From: Arcticibacter svalbardensis MN12-7
GTDB lineage: Bacteria; Bacteroidota; Bacteroidia; Sphingobacteriales; Sphingobacteriaceae
DNA: 64,000 nt
NCBI RefSeq assembly: GCF_000403135.1
Contig: NZ_AQPN01000020.1
Location: 1-64,000, forward strand
Direction: 5' to 3'
Shown here: one piece after another, positions 25,510-34,556 of the stretch
Numbering within the stretch: position 1 is the first letter of the stretch
Layout: each line of letters starts with the position of its first letter
Position numbers and translations under genes: made by a program
The notes under the pieces: generated by a model
Databases searched by the model: none
What the model saw: the letters and a program-made list of their open reading frames with translations, nothing else
Told to the model about the DNA's origin: nothing

Positions 25510-28500
25510 TTAGAAATTTGCTTTGATTCCTATAGAAACCGTACGGGGGGCAGTATAATCGGACGATGGAAAATCCGGATCAATCCCAACACGGTTGGCC
25601 TTCCAAAGGACGCCCAGATTATTAGCATAGAGGTACAGAGAAAGACTTGAAAATGGCAATTGCTTCCATTGATAGCGATTCAGTGAGTAAGAAAACTGAA
25701 CATCCTGAAGGCGGATGTGATCTCCTTTTTCAATAGTAGTTTCCGAAAACCTGTAGAAGTCACTCCTGTTGGCATTGGAAGGATAAATAAGGGAAGGAAC
25801 ATCTGTTAATAATTCATCACCGGGCTTCTGCCACCGTCGGTCATAATCTGCCCTGGGCATGGAAATGACGTCCGCATAATTTAAGGTAGTGCTCTGCCGT
25901 CTAAGGAAATAATCAAACTTGAATAAAATGTTAGCGGAAAGGGTAAACCCTTTAAGTGAAAAAGAGTTCATCATAGAACCGTAAACGGAAGGTTTAGCTG
26001 ATCCACTGTAAACCAGGCTATCAACAGGCGTATCATTTATAATAGACTGCCAATTTGTGCTGACCGACCCATTTATTTCGCCCAAGGGATCTCCGTTTGC
26101 AGGATCAAGGCCCTTCCACTTGTAACTGTATAGACCGTATAAAGATTTCCCAACAACAGGAATCAGATAGGAGGCTGTAAGAACTGAATTCTTATAAGAC
26201 AGATCATAACTGATTACGTTATCCCTGGAGTAACTCAGCAGCAAGGTGGTACTCCATTTAAAGCCTCCATCCAGGTTGCGGCTGTTCAAAGTGAGATCCA
26301 GACCATCTGTACGCGTACTGGCGTTATTCCCCCTGAAAGAAGCAAAACCCAAAGAAGGGGCTAGTGGAAAATCGCTGATCAGATCAAGTCCCTCTTTCCT
26401 GTAAATTTCCAGTGTACCGGAAATGCGGTTATGAGCCGTTGCAAAATCAACACCCAAATTGATGTTCTTCACCTTTTCCCACCTCAGGTTAGGATTTGGT
26501 GGCCTGGTGACAATGGAATAAGGAAGGCCTAATACATTTGTGCTAAAATATCGGGCGGTCAGGTAAGCCGAAGCATTATACACATTCCCATTGAAACCAT
26601 ATGTAGCCCTGAATTTCAGATATGGAATCAAATCAAACCGGTAAAATTTCTCACTACTCAGATTCCAACCAAGCCCGGCAGACCAAAGTGGCGTGATCTT
26701 ATCATTGGTCCGTACACCAAAAATATTGGCCCCATCCCGGCGGGCACTCAATGTCGCCGTATACCGGTTATCATAGGTATAAGCGCCGTTTGCATAGTAA
26801 GAAATATACCGGTTAAGCGTGCCCGGAACAAGGCTGTTTAGTGCAGGAAGTGTCCCCGAACCAGAAGGGTTTGTTGGATAAGAATTCGCATAATCCAGAT
26901 TGGTTATCGAAGTTCCGTATTCATCGTCATAACCATAGTAAACCCGGTCTTCTCCAGTCATTTTATTCTCCCTTAACTCAAAGCCGGCTAATCCTGTCAA
27001 CACATGTTTCAGCCTTAAAATACTGTTATAGTTCAATTGGGCTCTAAGATTATTCGATGCCATCTCATTACGACCGAGGTTTAAAATAGCCCCAACTGGA
27101 AAATTATAAGTTATGTTCCCTGAAATATCGTCGATCCCGGCGAACTTATTTATATAATTGCGAACCTCAAACGACTGGGGATCCTGGTAATTTCTTGAAC
27201 TGTTTACCTGCCGCTCATTCTGATAAAGCAGCTCCATATTCAAGCCTCCTCCTAAAATATATTTAAGACCTGTTCTGAGCAGAATATCTCGGGCTCCGGA
27301 GGTATTGTCCGCAAGGCGCAGCTCCTCTAATGGACGATATTCCCAATCCATCAAACCCTTAGCAGCCATGTCTTCTACATAGCTTTTTCTATAAAGCTTC
27401 ACAGTAGAAAGGGGGGTTCCCTGTTCATCTGCCAAAGATGCATACGGATACAGGGTATTGTAATTACCACCAACTGTATTATAGCCCATAGAGACGTTAT
27501 TGTTGATCTTTGAATCTGATTGGGTGTACAAAACGCCAGCAGTGATTTCTAATCTTTTTGACAGGGAATAGGTATTCAACGAATTAATGGTAAGCCTGTC
27601 ACCCTCATTGCGAACCAGGTTACTTCGGTTCTTGTCATAACCGGCAGACAACGTGTAGGATAAATCCTTGCTTCCTCCTCGCAGGGAAAGTGAATACTGC
27701 TGAGCAATACTGGTTTGATACATATACCGGGTATAATCCTTTCTAAGATCCTGCTGGCGCAAAACATTCAGTTTAGACTCCCTGTCCGCTGCAGACAGCC
27801 GAGTGTCTGAGAGAATCTCCACAACAGGAGAGACGGGCGGAAAGTAAGATGTATCACTTAGATCATAACTAAAATATCCTTTATCATAGAGTATTGTTTC
27901 GCCATCGATATAATCGGATGAGCCCAGAAAAAACCTGCTGTAAAATAAATCAGGAACCTCTCCTATTGTCACATTTGAATTGAAGCTGACATCCATGGGA
28001 CGGTTTACCCCCCCCTTTTTTGATGTAATTACCACTACCCCATTAGCAGATCGCGCTCCCCAGATGGATGCCGCCGCTGCGTCCTTCAAAATAGTTACAC
28101 TTTCAATATCATTGGGGTTAATATTATTGATATCTCCATCGTAAGGAAAATTGTCCAGCACAATTAAAGGGTCTGCCGCGCCTTTTGATTCACTATTAGT
28201 CAATAATGTACTTCTTCCCCGGACATTGAAAGTCTCATTACCAGGGCTTTTATCTGTATTAAACAGCACTCCACTGGCAACTCCGTCCAGCCTATCTAGA
28301 ACAGATGAGGAAACTCTTCGGTTAAACAGCGTATTATTAATCTGTACAAAGCTCCCTGTAGCACGTTCCCTTGGCAAGGTCTGGTACCCGGTAGAGATGG
28401 TCACTTCCTTCAGCGTTTCCGTATCTTCTTCCAATAGAATGGCAAAAGGTCCCGAATTAGAAGAACTGTAATCCAGCTTAACGGGCTTAAAACCGACATA

Positions 28501-28791
28501 AGAAATCACAATGGCGCCTTTAACTTGTTTGGAATTGACCATGAACCATCCCTCCTTGTCAGCGTACACGACATTGTTACCACCTTCAAGTTTCACTGTA
28601 GCTCCAGACAGTGGCTTGCCATCAGAGGATGAGGCTACAGTTCCCGTAATGGGATAACCTGTGGTTGGCTGAGCCAGTAAAACAGAATGGTAAAGTGCAA
28701 GTATTATTATGGCAACCCACAAAAGAATTTTTAAATTATGTTGCTTAAATTCAGGGCATAAGTATTCCCTTAAGCTGATTTTCACTTTCAT
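25510..28791 (-). CDS. SusC/RagA-family TonB-linked outer membrane protein (no STN domain)
   Basis: A 1093-residue TonB-dependent transporter. After a signal/anchor segment (to about residue 41) there is a carboxypeptidase-D-like regulatory domain (about 46-122; ITGTVASSSDGKPLSGATVK), the plug domain (about 135-260, containing the SusC motif DPLIVLDNFPYDGDINNINP and SVTILKDAAAASIWGARSAN) and a beta-barrel to the C-terminal aromatic strand. It lacks the STN signalling domain, so it is not expected to signal through a FecR/sigma pair, in line with their absence next to it. It forms an operon with the SusD-like and TlpA-like genes (10-base gap, then overlap). Confidence 0.95.
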   Translation of the reverse strand: MKVKISLREYLCPEFKQHNLKILLWVAIIILALYHSVLLAQPTTGYPITGTVASSSDGKPLSGATVKLEGGNNVVYADKEGWFMVNSKQVKGAIVISYVGFKPVKLDYSSSNSGPFAILLEEDTETLKEVTISTGYQTLPRERATGSFVQINNTLFNRRVSSSVLDRLDGVASGVLFNTDKSPGNETFNVRGRSTLLTNSESKGAADPLIVLDNFPYDGDINNINPNDIESVTILKDAAAASIWGARSANGVVVITSKKGGVNRPMDVSFNSNVTIGEVPDLFYSRFFLGSSDYIDGETILYDKGYFSYDLSDTSYFPPVSPVVEILSDTRLSAADRESKLNVLRQQDLRKDYTRYMYQTSIAQQYSLSLRGGSKDLSYTLSAGYDKNRSNLVRNEGDRLTINSLNTYSLSKRLEITAGVLYTQSDSKINNNVSMGYNTVGGNYNTLYPYASLADEQGTPLSTVKLYRKSYVEDMAAKGLMDWEYRPLEELRLADNTSGARDILLRTGLKYILGGGLNMELLYQNERQVNSSRNYQDPQSFEVRNYINKFAGIDDISGNITYNFPVGAILNLGRNEMASNNLRAQLNYNSILRLKHVLTGLAGFELRENKMTGEDRVYYGYDDEYGTSITNLDYANSYPTNPSGSGTLPALNSLVPGTLNRYISYYANGAYTYDNRYTATLSARRDGANIFGVRTNDKITPLWSAGLGWNLSSEKFYRFDLIPYLKFRATYGFNGNVYNASAYLTARYFSTNVLGLPYSIVTRPPNPNLRWEKVKNINLGVDFATAHNRISGTLEIYRKEGLDLISDFPLAPSLGFASFRGNNASTRTDGLDLTLNSRNLDGGFKWSTTLLLSYSRDNVISYDLSYKNSVLTASYLIPVVGKSLYGLYSYKWKGLDPANGDPLGEINGSVSTNWQSIINDTPVDSLVYSGSAKPSVYGSMMNSFSLKGFTLSANILFKFDYFLRRQSTTLNYADVISMPRADYDRRWQKPGDELLTDVPSLIYPSNANRSDFYRFSETTIEKGDHIRLQDVQFSYSLNRYQWKQLPFSSLSLYLYANNLGVLWKANRVGIDPDFPSSDYTAPRTVSIGIKANF

Positions 28792-28868
28792 GCTTTGATA
28801 TATTATAAGGTCATTAGGTACTTAATGAATAAGAAGATGACTATCTGTTTGATTTAGGTTCAGAAAAG

Positions 28869-29246
28869 CTAAACAGGATTTTTAGGCTTTTTAGCAAAAA
28901 GAATTTTAGATTCGCTGCTGGTGTTAAAATAACAAGAATGCGGCATGTCAGCCCATACCCGAAGCTGCAATCCTAACTTAGGAAAACACCTGCCAGTAAA
29001 AAGAGAATAAAGGAAAGGTAGCAAATAGGCTATCATGTAAGGAGCTAGCTCGTCTTGAGCTTGATCACGATTAGAAATACCCTCTTTACCTAGATTCTTT
29101 TTTGCCCTGCAAGATCTACCACGACACATCCATTTACAAAAAAAAGAAAACATGAAAAGGAAAAGACTAAATACAGCAAAACCATTCCTTCTCTTTCTTG
29201 AGAAAGTAACCCAATTGTAATTAGAGATTTTGTTTTGTCTTTTCAT
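28869..29246 (-). CDS. Doubtful small ORF upstream of susC-like gene
   Basis: A 125-codon frame. Its start, KISNYNWVTFSRKRRNGFAV followed by FSLFLFMFSFF, resembles the signal region of certain Bacteroidota outer-membrane receptors (W-x-TFSRK...AVF), and a hydrophobic stretch follows. The rest, rich in Cys, Arg and Lys, has no recognisable fold. It could be a small membrane peptide, the remnant of a truncated receptor gene, or non-coding. A short inverted repeat lies just before the start codon. I list it with low confidence because nothing else explains this stretch. Confidence 0.25.
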   Translation of the reverse strand: MKRQNKISNYNWVTFSRKRRNGFAVFSLFLFMFSFFCKWMCRGRSCRAKKNLGKEGISNRDQAQDELAPYMIAYLLPFLYSLFTGRCFPKLGLQLRVWADMPHSCYFNTSSESKILFAKKPKNPV

Positions 29247-29475
29247 CCTCGTATAGATTTATACGAGTCTCAGCTATATTTAGGGCACGTTACTATAGCA
29301 GGCCCCAAGATACCGCTATGTTAGGCTTCTGACGGCCGTTGGAACGATATACAATAGGGCCCACAATGCTATAGAACGTACAAAAGTACGCATTATATCA
29401 TCATGGGCATTAATCCTATTGTCTCGTCCAATGTAATTGTCAGAATTTAACATACGAGACTCTTTAATTAACGCC
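29247..29475. promoter_or_regulatory. Repeat-rich intergenic segment
   Basis: The segment carries several small dyads: CTCGTATA-GATT-TATACGAG (29249-29268), CGTAC-AAAA-GTACG (29377-29390), ACAATAGG (29351-29358) facing CCTATTGT (29415-29422), and the direct repeat ATACGAGTCTC / ATACGAGACTC (29262-29272 and 29452-29462). These suggest regulator-binding sites or the ends of a small decayed element. No gene is visible on the plus strand. Confidence 0.4.
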
Positions 29476-29478
29476 AAT

Positions 29479-29496
29479 ATTCTATAAAAATAGAAT
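29479..29496 (+). promoter_or_regulatory. Candidate operator 1 of the XRE regulator
   Basis: ATTCTAT-AAAA-ATAGAAT is a perfect 7-bp inverted repeat with a 4-base spacer. It matches operator 2 (29606-29623) in arm length, spacing and all but one position per arm, and lies in the promoter region of the XRE gene. Confidence 0.55.
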
Positions 29497-29605
29497 AAGT
29501 AATTATTTGCAAATTTTTGACACTGTTTTCATCTACAACTATCTTATTTGCTTCATAATATACTCAAATATAATTATTAAAAATCAAAATATCAACAAAT
29601 TATTT

Positions 29606-29623
29606 ATCCTATTTTAATAGGAT
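29606..29623 (+). promoter_or_regulatory. Candidate operator 2, immediately before the XRE start codon
   Basis: ATCCTAT-TTTA-ATAGGAT is a perfect 7-bp inverted repeat ending two bases before the ATG at 29626. A further half site ATCCTAT occurs at 29413-29419. A binding dimer here would block the ribosome-binding region or the start of transcription, as expected for autorepression. Confidence 0.55.
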
Positions 29624-29625
29624 GC

Positions 29626-30273
29626 ATGAAAATTCGTTTTTCATCAAATTTATTCATGGTATTTCAAGCAAAAGATAAAAAAAATAAAGACCTAAACAAT
29701 GATAATGAATACTTTTTGGAGCAGATAGGCAGGTATCTGCGAACGTTAAGACTAAATGCTGGTTTTTCAAGCATTGAGTCTTTTGCTAATACAATTGAAA
29801 TGTCTTCAACTCAATATGGAGAGTATGAAAAAGGCAAAAATTTGACGCTATTGACATTTAAACGACTACTTCTTGAATTTAATATTAAAGTTGAAGACTG
29901 GTTGAACACAGAGTTATTTACTTCAGATAACAACATTTCTACGCTTATGGAAAGAATGCAACAAACACGAATAGAACAAGTAATAGAACAAGTAAAGTTT
30001 ACCGAAAACATTACCACTTCTCACAAGTTAACACCTAAAGAAATCCAACGATATATTGATATCCTGATCTACTGCCATCAAGCAAGGAGCCGAAATGAAA
30101 TTATTGAAAAGCTGTTAAAAATGGATGACTCCACCAATACCTTTAAACGAGTGGCTGGCAAACTCCTTGATTATGGCTGGATTGAACCGACCGATAAAAA
30201 AAGCCGAAATAGTCCTGTGCAAAGATACGTCACTACAGAAATTGGAAAAAAGGTGTTAAGAATAAATTCATAA
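29626..30273 (+). CDS. XRE-family regulator with C-terminal winged-helix-like domain
   Basis: A 215-residue regulator. Residues about 30-90 form a Cro/CI-type helix-turn-helix: QIGRYLRTLRLNAGFSSIES, then FANTIEMSSTQYGEYEKGKN and LTLLTFKRLLLEFNIKVEDW. Residues about 130-215 look like a winged-helix domain: ITPKEIQRY-type start (here KLTPKEIQRYIDILIYCHQA), RSRNEIIEKLL, RVAGKLLDYGWIEP and YVTTEIGKKVL, as seen at the C-terminus of some Fic-type proteins. The start at 29626 directly follows an inverted repeat; an internal ATG at 29656 is possible. Two matching palindromes upstream suggest self-regulation. It is alone on its strand, between a SusCD operon and an RteC-like gene. Confidence 0.85.
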   Translation: MKIRFSSNLFMVFQAKDKKNKDLNNDNEYFLEQIGRYLRTLRLNAGFSSIESFANTIEMSSTQYGEYEKGKNLTLLTFKRLLLEFNIKVEDWLNTELFTSDNNISTLMERMQQTRIEQVIEQVKFTENITTSHKLTPKEIQRYIDILIYCHQARSRNEIIEKLLKMDDSTNTFKRVAGKLLDYGWIEPTDKKSRNSPVQRYVTTEIGKKVLRINS

Positions 30274-30555
30274 TTTAAACATTAATACCATTAAGATGAG
30301 ATTGAGGATATTACTCTCTGAAACAAGTTAAACAGCAAAAGCAAACTGTGACATGCATCAATTTTAAATTAATGATCATAAAAAGATTGTATACAACAGA
30401 TAATACAAATTATCAATAATTGACATATCATAAAAATCAGAGATCGGAATGGAACTTAGTTCACCAAAGTTCATTCAGTAATAAAGCATACAATGACGTT
30501 ATAGATAAAGTTGTTCATTCAAAAGCCTGCTTTTGGCACCCAATTAAGTCTCAAA

Positions 30556-31740
30556 TCAATCCCGAAAATTATATTTTTCATGGATGAGACTGATCAACAT
30601 TAAAAGAAAATCCTTTACCTTGTGGACCACTTCTTTCGAGGGCGTATATTGTTTGTTTTTTATGCTGTGCCCTGACAAATTATCCTTTCTTAATGTACCT
30701 ATATGATTAGATATAAATTCATGCAGGTCAGCTTTCCGTTTTGTGATAATAAAACCTGATTCCACCAGCAGTCGGGTGAAAAACATCAGTTGTGCTGTTG
30801 TAAATTTTACATGAAAGTAAAAGGGATATGCATTTCGTCCTTTATTGTGATAAGGTCCTTCGTGCAAAGTTTCCGTCTTTTGTAAATACTCCATTTCTTC
30901 TTCAATGTATGTACAGACCATTTGTTTCAAAGAGGGAAGATCAGGATTAAATGCCAATTCAGGTAGTTCCACAAATTGCTTGACGTCCCTTAATATTAGG
31001 AGCAGCTCACGCCTTTGTTCTACGAATGTATCGTGGCGCTGAATCATTACATCAAGCCAGTTCCTTGAATAATCATAAAACTGAATAGCATTAAAATTCA
31101 TGAAATATACCTGCCTGACCAACTTCAGGAAGACAGATTCACTGGACTTTAAGCCTTGAATTACTAGCAGCGAGTTTAGGAAATTTTCAAGATAATCAAA
31201 ATCACGCCAACTACTGAGAATGTACTCCGGATCGCCTTCAATAGAGAAAAGATAATGGGTAATGATGTCAATCAGATCATCGTCAATTTGCCCTGCCTTT
31301 AGAAATTTCAATATAATTTCTCTTTTTTCAGCAATGTCCGTTTGCATATGATGCTTTAATCCTGCAGGTGCCTGAAGTTGAGTATTAAAACTTTCCGAAA
31401 AATTTGCTTTCAAGAACAGAAGCAGGGAAATAATTTCATGAGTAAGCTTTTTAAACACTTCTTTTGATACACTTTGGCTATCGAGGATCCATTCAGCCGC
31501 ATTAAATCCATACAGGTGATCAGCTAGTTGAGTCAGTTCAATCTGAATGCTTTTTATGAATGCATTTGCGGCTGCCTGGTCGTAATCAAAATAGATCTGG
31601 CTAAGCTTGGATTTAAGCACCTGGCATTCTGAAATAAAAGCGATTGTTATGCTACCCTGCTTTCCTGCAGGCAGCTCAAGCAATGCCTGTTCGGTAATCA
31701 AATGAATAAATTGATGTAGATTATTTATTGTTTGTTTCAT
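30556..31740 (-). CDS. RteC-like protein in the cargo block
   Basis: A 394-residue cytoplasmic, helical protein from the ATG at 31740 (an in-frame start at 31791 is less likely). The C-terminal 90 residues resemble the end of Bacteroidota RteC-like proteins: FTTAQLMFFTRLLVESGFII, then LHEFISNHIGTLRKDNLSGH, SIKNKQYTPSKEVVHKVKDF and a final helix. The N-terminal 300 residues are less clear. It is longer than the RteC next to the tra operon (283 residues) and shares little obvious sequence with it. It ends 282 bases from the XRE gene and follows an S41 protease gene on the same strand. A regulatory function is inferred from the family only. Confidence 0.65.
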   Translation of the reverse strand: MKQTINNLHQFIHLITEQALLELPAGKQGSITIAFISECQVLKSKLSQIYFDYDQAAANAFIKSIQIELTQLADHLYGFNAAEWILDSQSVSKEVFKKLTHEIISLLLFLKANFSESFNTQLQAPAGLKHHMQTDIAEKREIILKFLKAGQIDDDLIDIITHYLFSIEGDPEYILSSWRDFDYLENFLNSLLVIQGLKSSESVFLKLVRQVYFMNFNAIQFYDYSRNWLDVMIQRHDTFVEQRRELLLILRDVKQFVELPELAFNPDLPSLKQMVCTYIEEEMEYLQKTETLHEGPYHNKGRNAYPFYFHVKFTTAQLMFFTRLLVESGFIITKRKADLHEFISNHIGTLRKDNLSGHSIKNKQYTPSKEVVHKVKDFLLMLISLIHEKYNFRD

Positions 31741-31858
31741 AAAAAGATGTCTAACTGAATAATGGAACAGATGACTTCCACATCTGATCAATCCTTAAAT
31801 GATCACCCGCAATAAGGCTCAAACAGCCCTTATGCGCTTATCATGTTTTAAAAAATTC

Positions 31859-33250
31859 TTAATGAACTATCGGCAAGAGTTTGCTTACCTCCATATCTTT
31901 TGCTCCAATACTTCGCTGTTCAGCCGAGCTAAAACCGGGTATTGTTCTCATGACCTGTTGGCTTCTGTTCGCTGACTGAGCAACAAAAGAATTCCCTATC
32001 AGCATTAATGCTTTACTAATCAAAGGGTCCTTGGAATCCCCTAAAGGCGTTAGAGGGAGATTAGCTAGTTCTTCTACCATGTTATCCGGTATAATGCCAC
32101 CGGAATAATCTCCTTTTCCTTTTGCATTATAGAGCTTAAAGATAAGCGGATGTAACACATTGCTAAATATTGCGGGAATCCGCTGATCCGTTATTGCAAA
32201 ACTGGCCATATCCTTTCCAATTGTTGTCTCCCCTATTTGCGTAACAGAAATATAAGGCTTTAAGACATTGATCAGTAATTCGGATGCAGAAGCCGTGGCT
32301 GCAGTTGTAAGGAAAATCACCCGTTCCAATTTTAGCCTTCTGCTTGATATAACATCAAAAGACTGTGGTAGGTATATATTTTCATTAATCACATTAAGAA
32401 AACTCTTTACCAATCTTCCTCCATTGGCATTGGCCTGATATATAGCAAAAACCTGTTCTGCTGATACCGGTGCCAACAAAGCGGCAATTTTTGCCGCAGA
32501 GGAAACATCCCCGCCCGGATTATAGCGCAGATCAATAATCAATTCCGAAACCCCTTCTTCTTTAAGCTTGGCCAGCGAATCTAAAACGGCATAATCCTGT
32601 CCTCCGTCAAATTTATTGTAAAAGATGTAGCCTACTTTTTTTGAGCCATTGTTGAATACACGGGTCATATAAACCGGCATTTCATTGAACCTTGAAAAAG
32701 CGATAGTAACCACAGCTCCTTCTTTGAAAAGACTATTTTCAAGCTTGACAGTCTGAAGCTGCACTCCCTTACCCTGTTTAAGGACAAGTTTTACCGAACT
32801 TTCCGTAGAAGCATTGATTTGTATTCCGTTTACAGTTGTGAAAACATCTCCCCTCTTAAGTCCCTGTTTATCCGAAGGGCCACCAGGAGCCACAAGTGTG
32901 ACTACACCAACCCAACCCCTGACATCCGTCAGTAATAATGCGTACTCGAAGCCATACCATGCGAAGGAAGAATATTCTGATTTCACTTCATTCGGATTTT
33001 CCATATAGGAAAAGCGGTCCGATGCATACAAAAGTGATTTAAAAAAAGTATTCCCGTTAACATTGACATCCGGACTGGTTGGTATCTGATTTGCATAGTA
33101 ATAATACACCTTCATACTATCCAGTATCCACTGCTGTTCTTCGGTAAGTATTCCTGAGTTTTCGGATTCTTTCTTACACGCACTGAATGTAAATAGTATA
33201 CCTGTTAATGTATATGCGAAATATAATTTAATTCTCCAGCTCGGCTTCAT
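31859..33250 (-). CDS. S41-family (C-terminal processing) peptidase lipoprotein with PDZ domain
   Basis: A 463-residue serine protease exported as a lipoprotein (LTGILFTFSAC, lipidation near Cys25). Residues about 95-170 form a PDZ domain (GLKRGDVFTTVNGIQI). The S41 core follows, with ELIIDLRYNPGGDVSSA and the catalytic TTAATASASELL, where Ser321 is the expected nucleophile and Lys346 in GETTIGKDMA the general base, 25 residues apart as in CtpA/Prc. Members cut protein C-termini, often in stress or signalling. It is divergent from the FecR-TonB receptor genes and could act on their anti-sigma factor or on imported protein, but that is inference. Confidence 0.93.
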   Translation of the reverse strand: MKPSWRIKLYFAYTLTGILFTFSACKKESENSGILTEEQQWILDSMKVYYYYANQIPTSPDVNVNGNTFFKSLLYASDRFSYMENPNEVKSEYSSFAWYGFEYALLLTDVRGWVGVVTLVAPGGPSDKQGLKRGDVFTTVNGIQINASTESSVKLVLKQGKGVQLQTVKLENSLFKEGAVVTIAFSRFNEMPVYMTRVFNNGSKKVGYIFYNKFDGGQDYAVLDSLAKLKEEGVSELIIDLRYNPGGDVSSAAKIAALLAPVSAEQVFAIYQANANGGRLVKSFLNVINENIYLPQSFDVISSRRLKLERVIFLTTAATASASELLINVLKPYISVTQIGETTIGKDMASFAITDQRIPAIFSNVLHPLIFKLYNAKGKGDYSGGIIPDNMVEELANLPLTPLGDSKDPLISKALMLIGNSFVAQSANRSQQVMRTIPGFSSAEQRSIGAKDMEVSKLLPIVH

Positions 33251-33529
33251 CCTGTTTTGTCCCTCCTATTATAAATCCTTAAACAGGCAGGATTCCCTAT
33301 TGACCCTTATATTTTTATGATTTAAGTACTGGCAGGGGCATTTTAGGTATAAAAAACAAACTTTTAATGGCCCAATTTTTCTTGAAACTTTATTAACCGG
33401 TTTTGCTAAAGCTTTTGAGGTTATCAGTAAAAAAATAAAATTCATATTGCAATAGGGAGTTTGACGTGAATATTGATTAACCCTATACAGGAGCATATTA
33501 AACAAGAGGTCAAAAAGCGATTTCAGAAA

Positions 33530-34516
33530 ATGAATAAGGATCTGTTAAAAAAGTATTTTGAAGGAAAAGCCAGTTTAACTGAAAAGCAGCAGGTATACCA
33601 GTATTTTAAGGGAGAGGATATGACCCTTTTTGATGAATATATCAATGACCAGGAATCTGATCCTTCTATTTTTCCTATAGATCCCGAATATAAAGAGGAA
33701 TTTTATCAAAAGATTCGAAGGCTTATCCCGAAAAAAGCGCCTTCCAAACAAGTCATCACGAGAATAACCCCAATTTTAAAACTGGCGGCAAGTGTTTTAC
33801 TAATTTCCGGTATCGGAAGTCTAATCTGGCTTGGCGCTAGGGCCCCAAACAATGCGCAAAAGCAATTTTTGCTTAAAGCTTTTTACAACAACAGCAGCGT
33901 AATGAGAAAAATGACATTAAGTGACGGGACTTTTGTATGGCTAAATCCCGGAACGACAATAACGTATAATAAAACGAATTATGCTGATACATCAAGAGAA
34001 GTTCAACTTTCCGGGGAAGCTTTTTTTGATGTTGCTCATGACAGCGCCAAGCCCTTTAGAGTTCATACTGGCAATCTTACGACGACTGTTCGGGGAACCG
34101 CATTTAATGTAGAGGCTTATCAAAGGGAAAATACCATGCGAATTATCCTGGTCCGCGGGAATGTAGAAATACAGGCCGGAAACACAAATAGCAAACTTAC
34201 TGCTGGCCAGATGTTACTTTTTGATCAAAGCAAAAAGCATTCTTTTATCAGTCCCATAGATGTAACAAAAAAAGAAGCCCTGTTTACCACTGGCAAAATT
34301 ACATTCGTAGACGTTCCGCTAAAGGATGTGATGGACAGGATGGAGATTGCTTTTAACATTAAAATTATTTGTTCGAGCAAACGCATGCTGATGGATAAAA
34401 CCATAACGGGATCCTATGAGCGGAAGAATGCAGAAGAAACGTTAAAAAGAATTCTATTTATCCATGGTTTAAAATATCACAAAAAAGGCAATAATACTTA
34501 CCTGGTTTATGATTAA
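33530..34516 (+). CDS. FecR-type anti-sigma factor
   Basis: A 328-residue inner-membrane anti-sigma factor. The cytoplasmic N-terminus (LLKKYFEGKASLTEKQQVYQ) should bind an ECF sigma factor, one transmembrane helix follows (ILKLAASVLLISGIGSLIWL, about residues 83-103), and the periplasmic FecR domain contains SDGTFVWLNPGTTITYN, VQLSGEAFFDVAHDSAKPFR and GTAFNVEAY. The C-terminal part has the DUF4974-type segment ITFVDVPLKDVMDRMEIAFN. I start at the ATG at 33530, which gives the usual N-terminus; an in-frame TTG at 33473 is possible. No sigma gene lies upstream; the only nearby candidate is the minus-strand sigma gene at 39996-40559. Confidence 0.93.
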   Translation: MNKDLLKKYFEGKASLTEKQQVYQYFKGEDMTLFDEYINDQESDPSIFPIDPEYKEEFYQKIRRLIPKKAPSKQVITRITPILKLAASVLLISGIGSLIWLGARAPNNAQKQFLLKAFYNNSSVMRKMTLSDGTFVWLNPGTTITYNKTNYADTSREVQLSGEAFFDVAHDSAKPFRVHTGNLTTTVRGTAFNVEAYQRENTMRIILVRGNVEIQAGNTNSKLTAGQMLLFDQSKKHSFISPIDVTKKEALFTTGKITFVDVPLKDVMDRMEIAFNIKIICSSKRMLMDKTITGSYERKNAEETLKRILFIHGLKYHKKGNNTYLVYD

Positions 34517-34556
34517 ACCGAGTTTCAGCTCCACTGAAATGCCACTTCAGTAGCTC

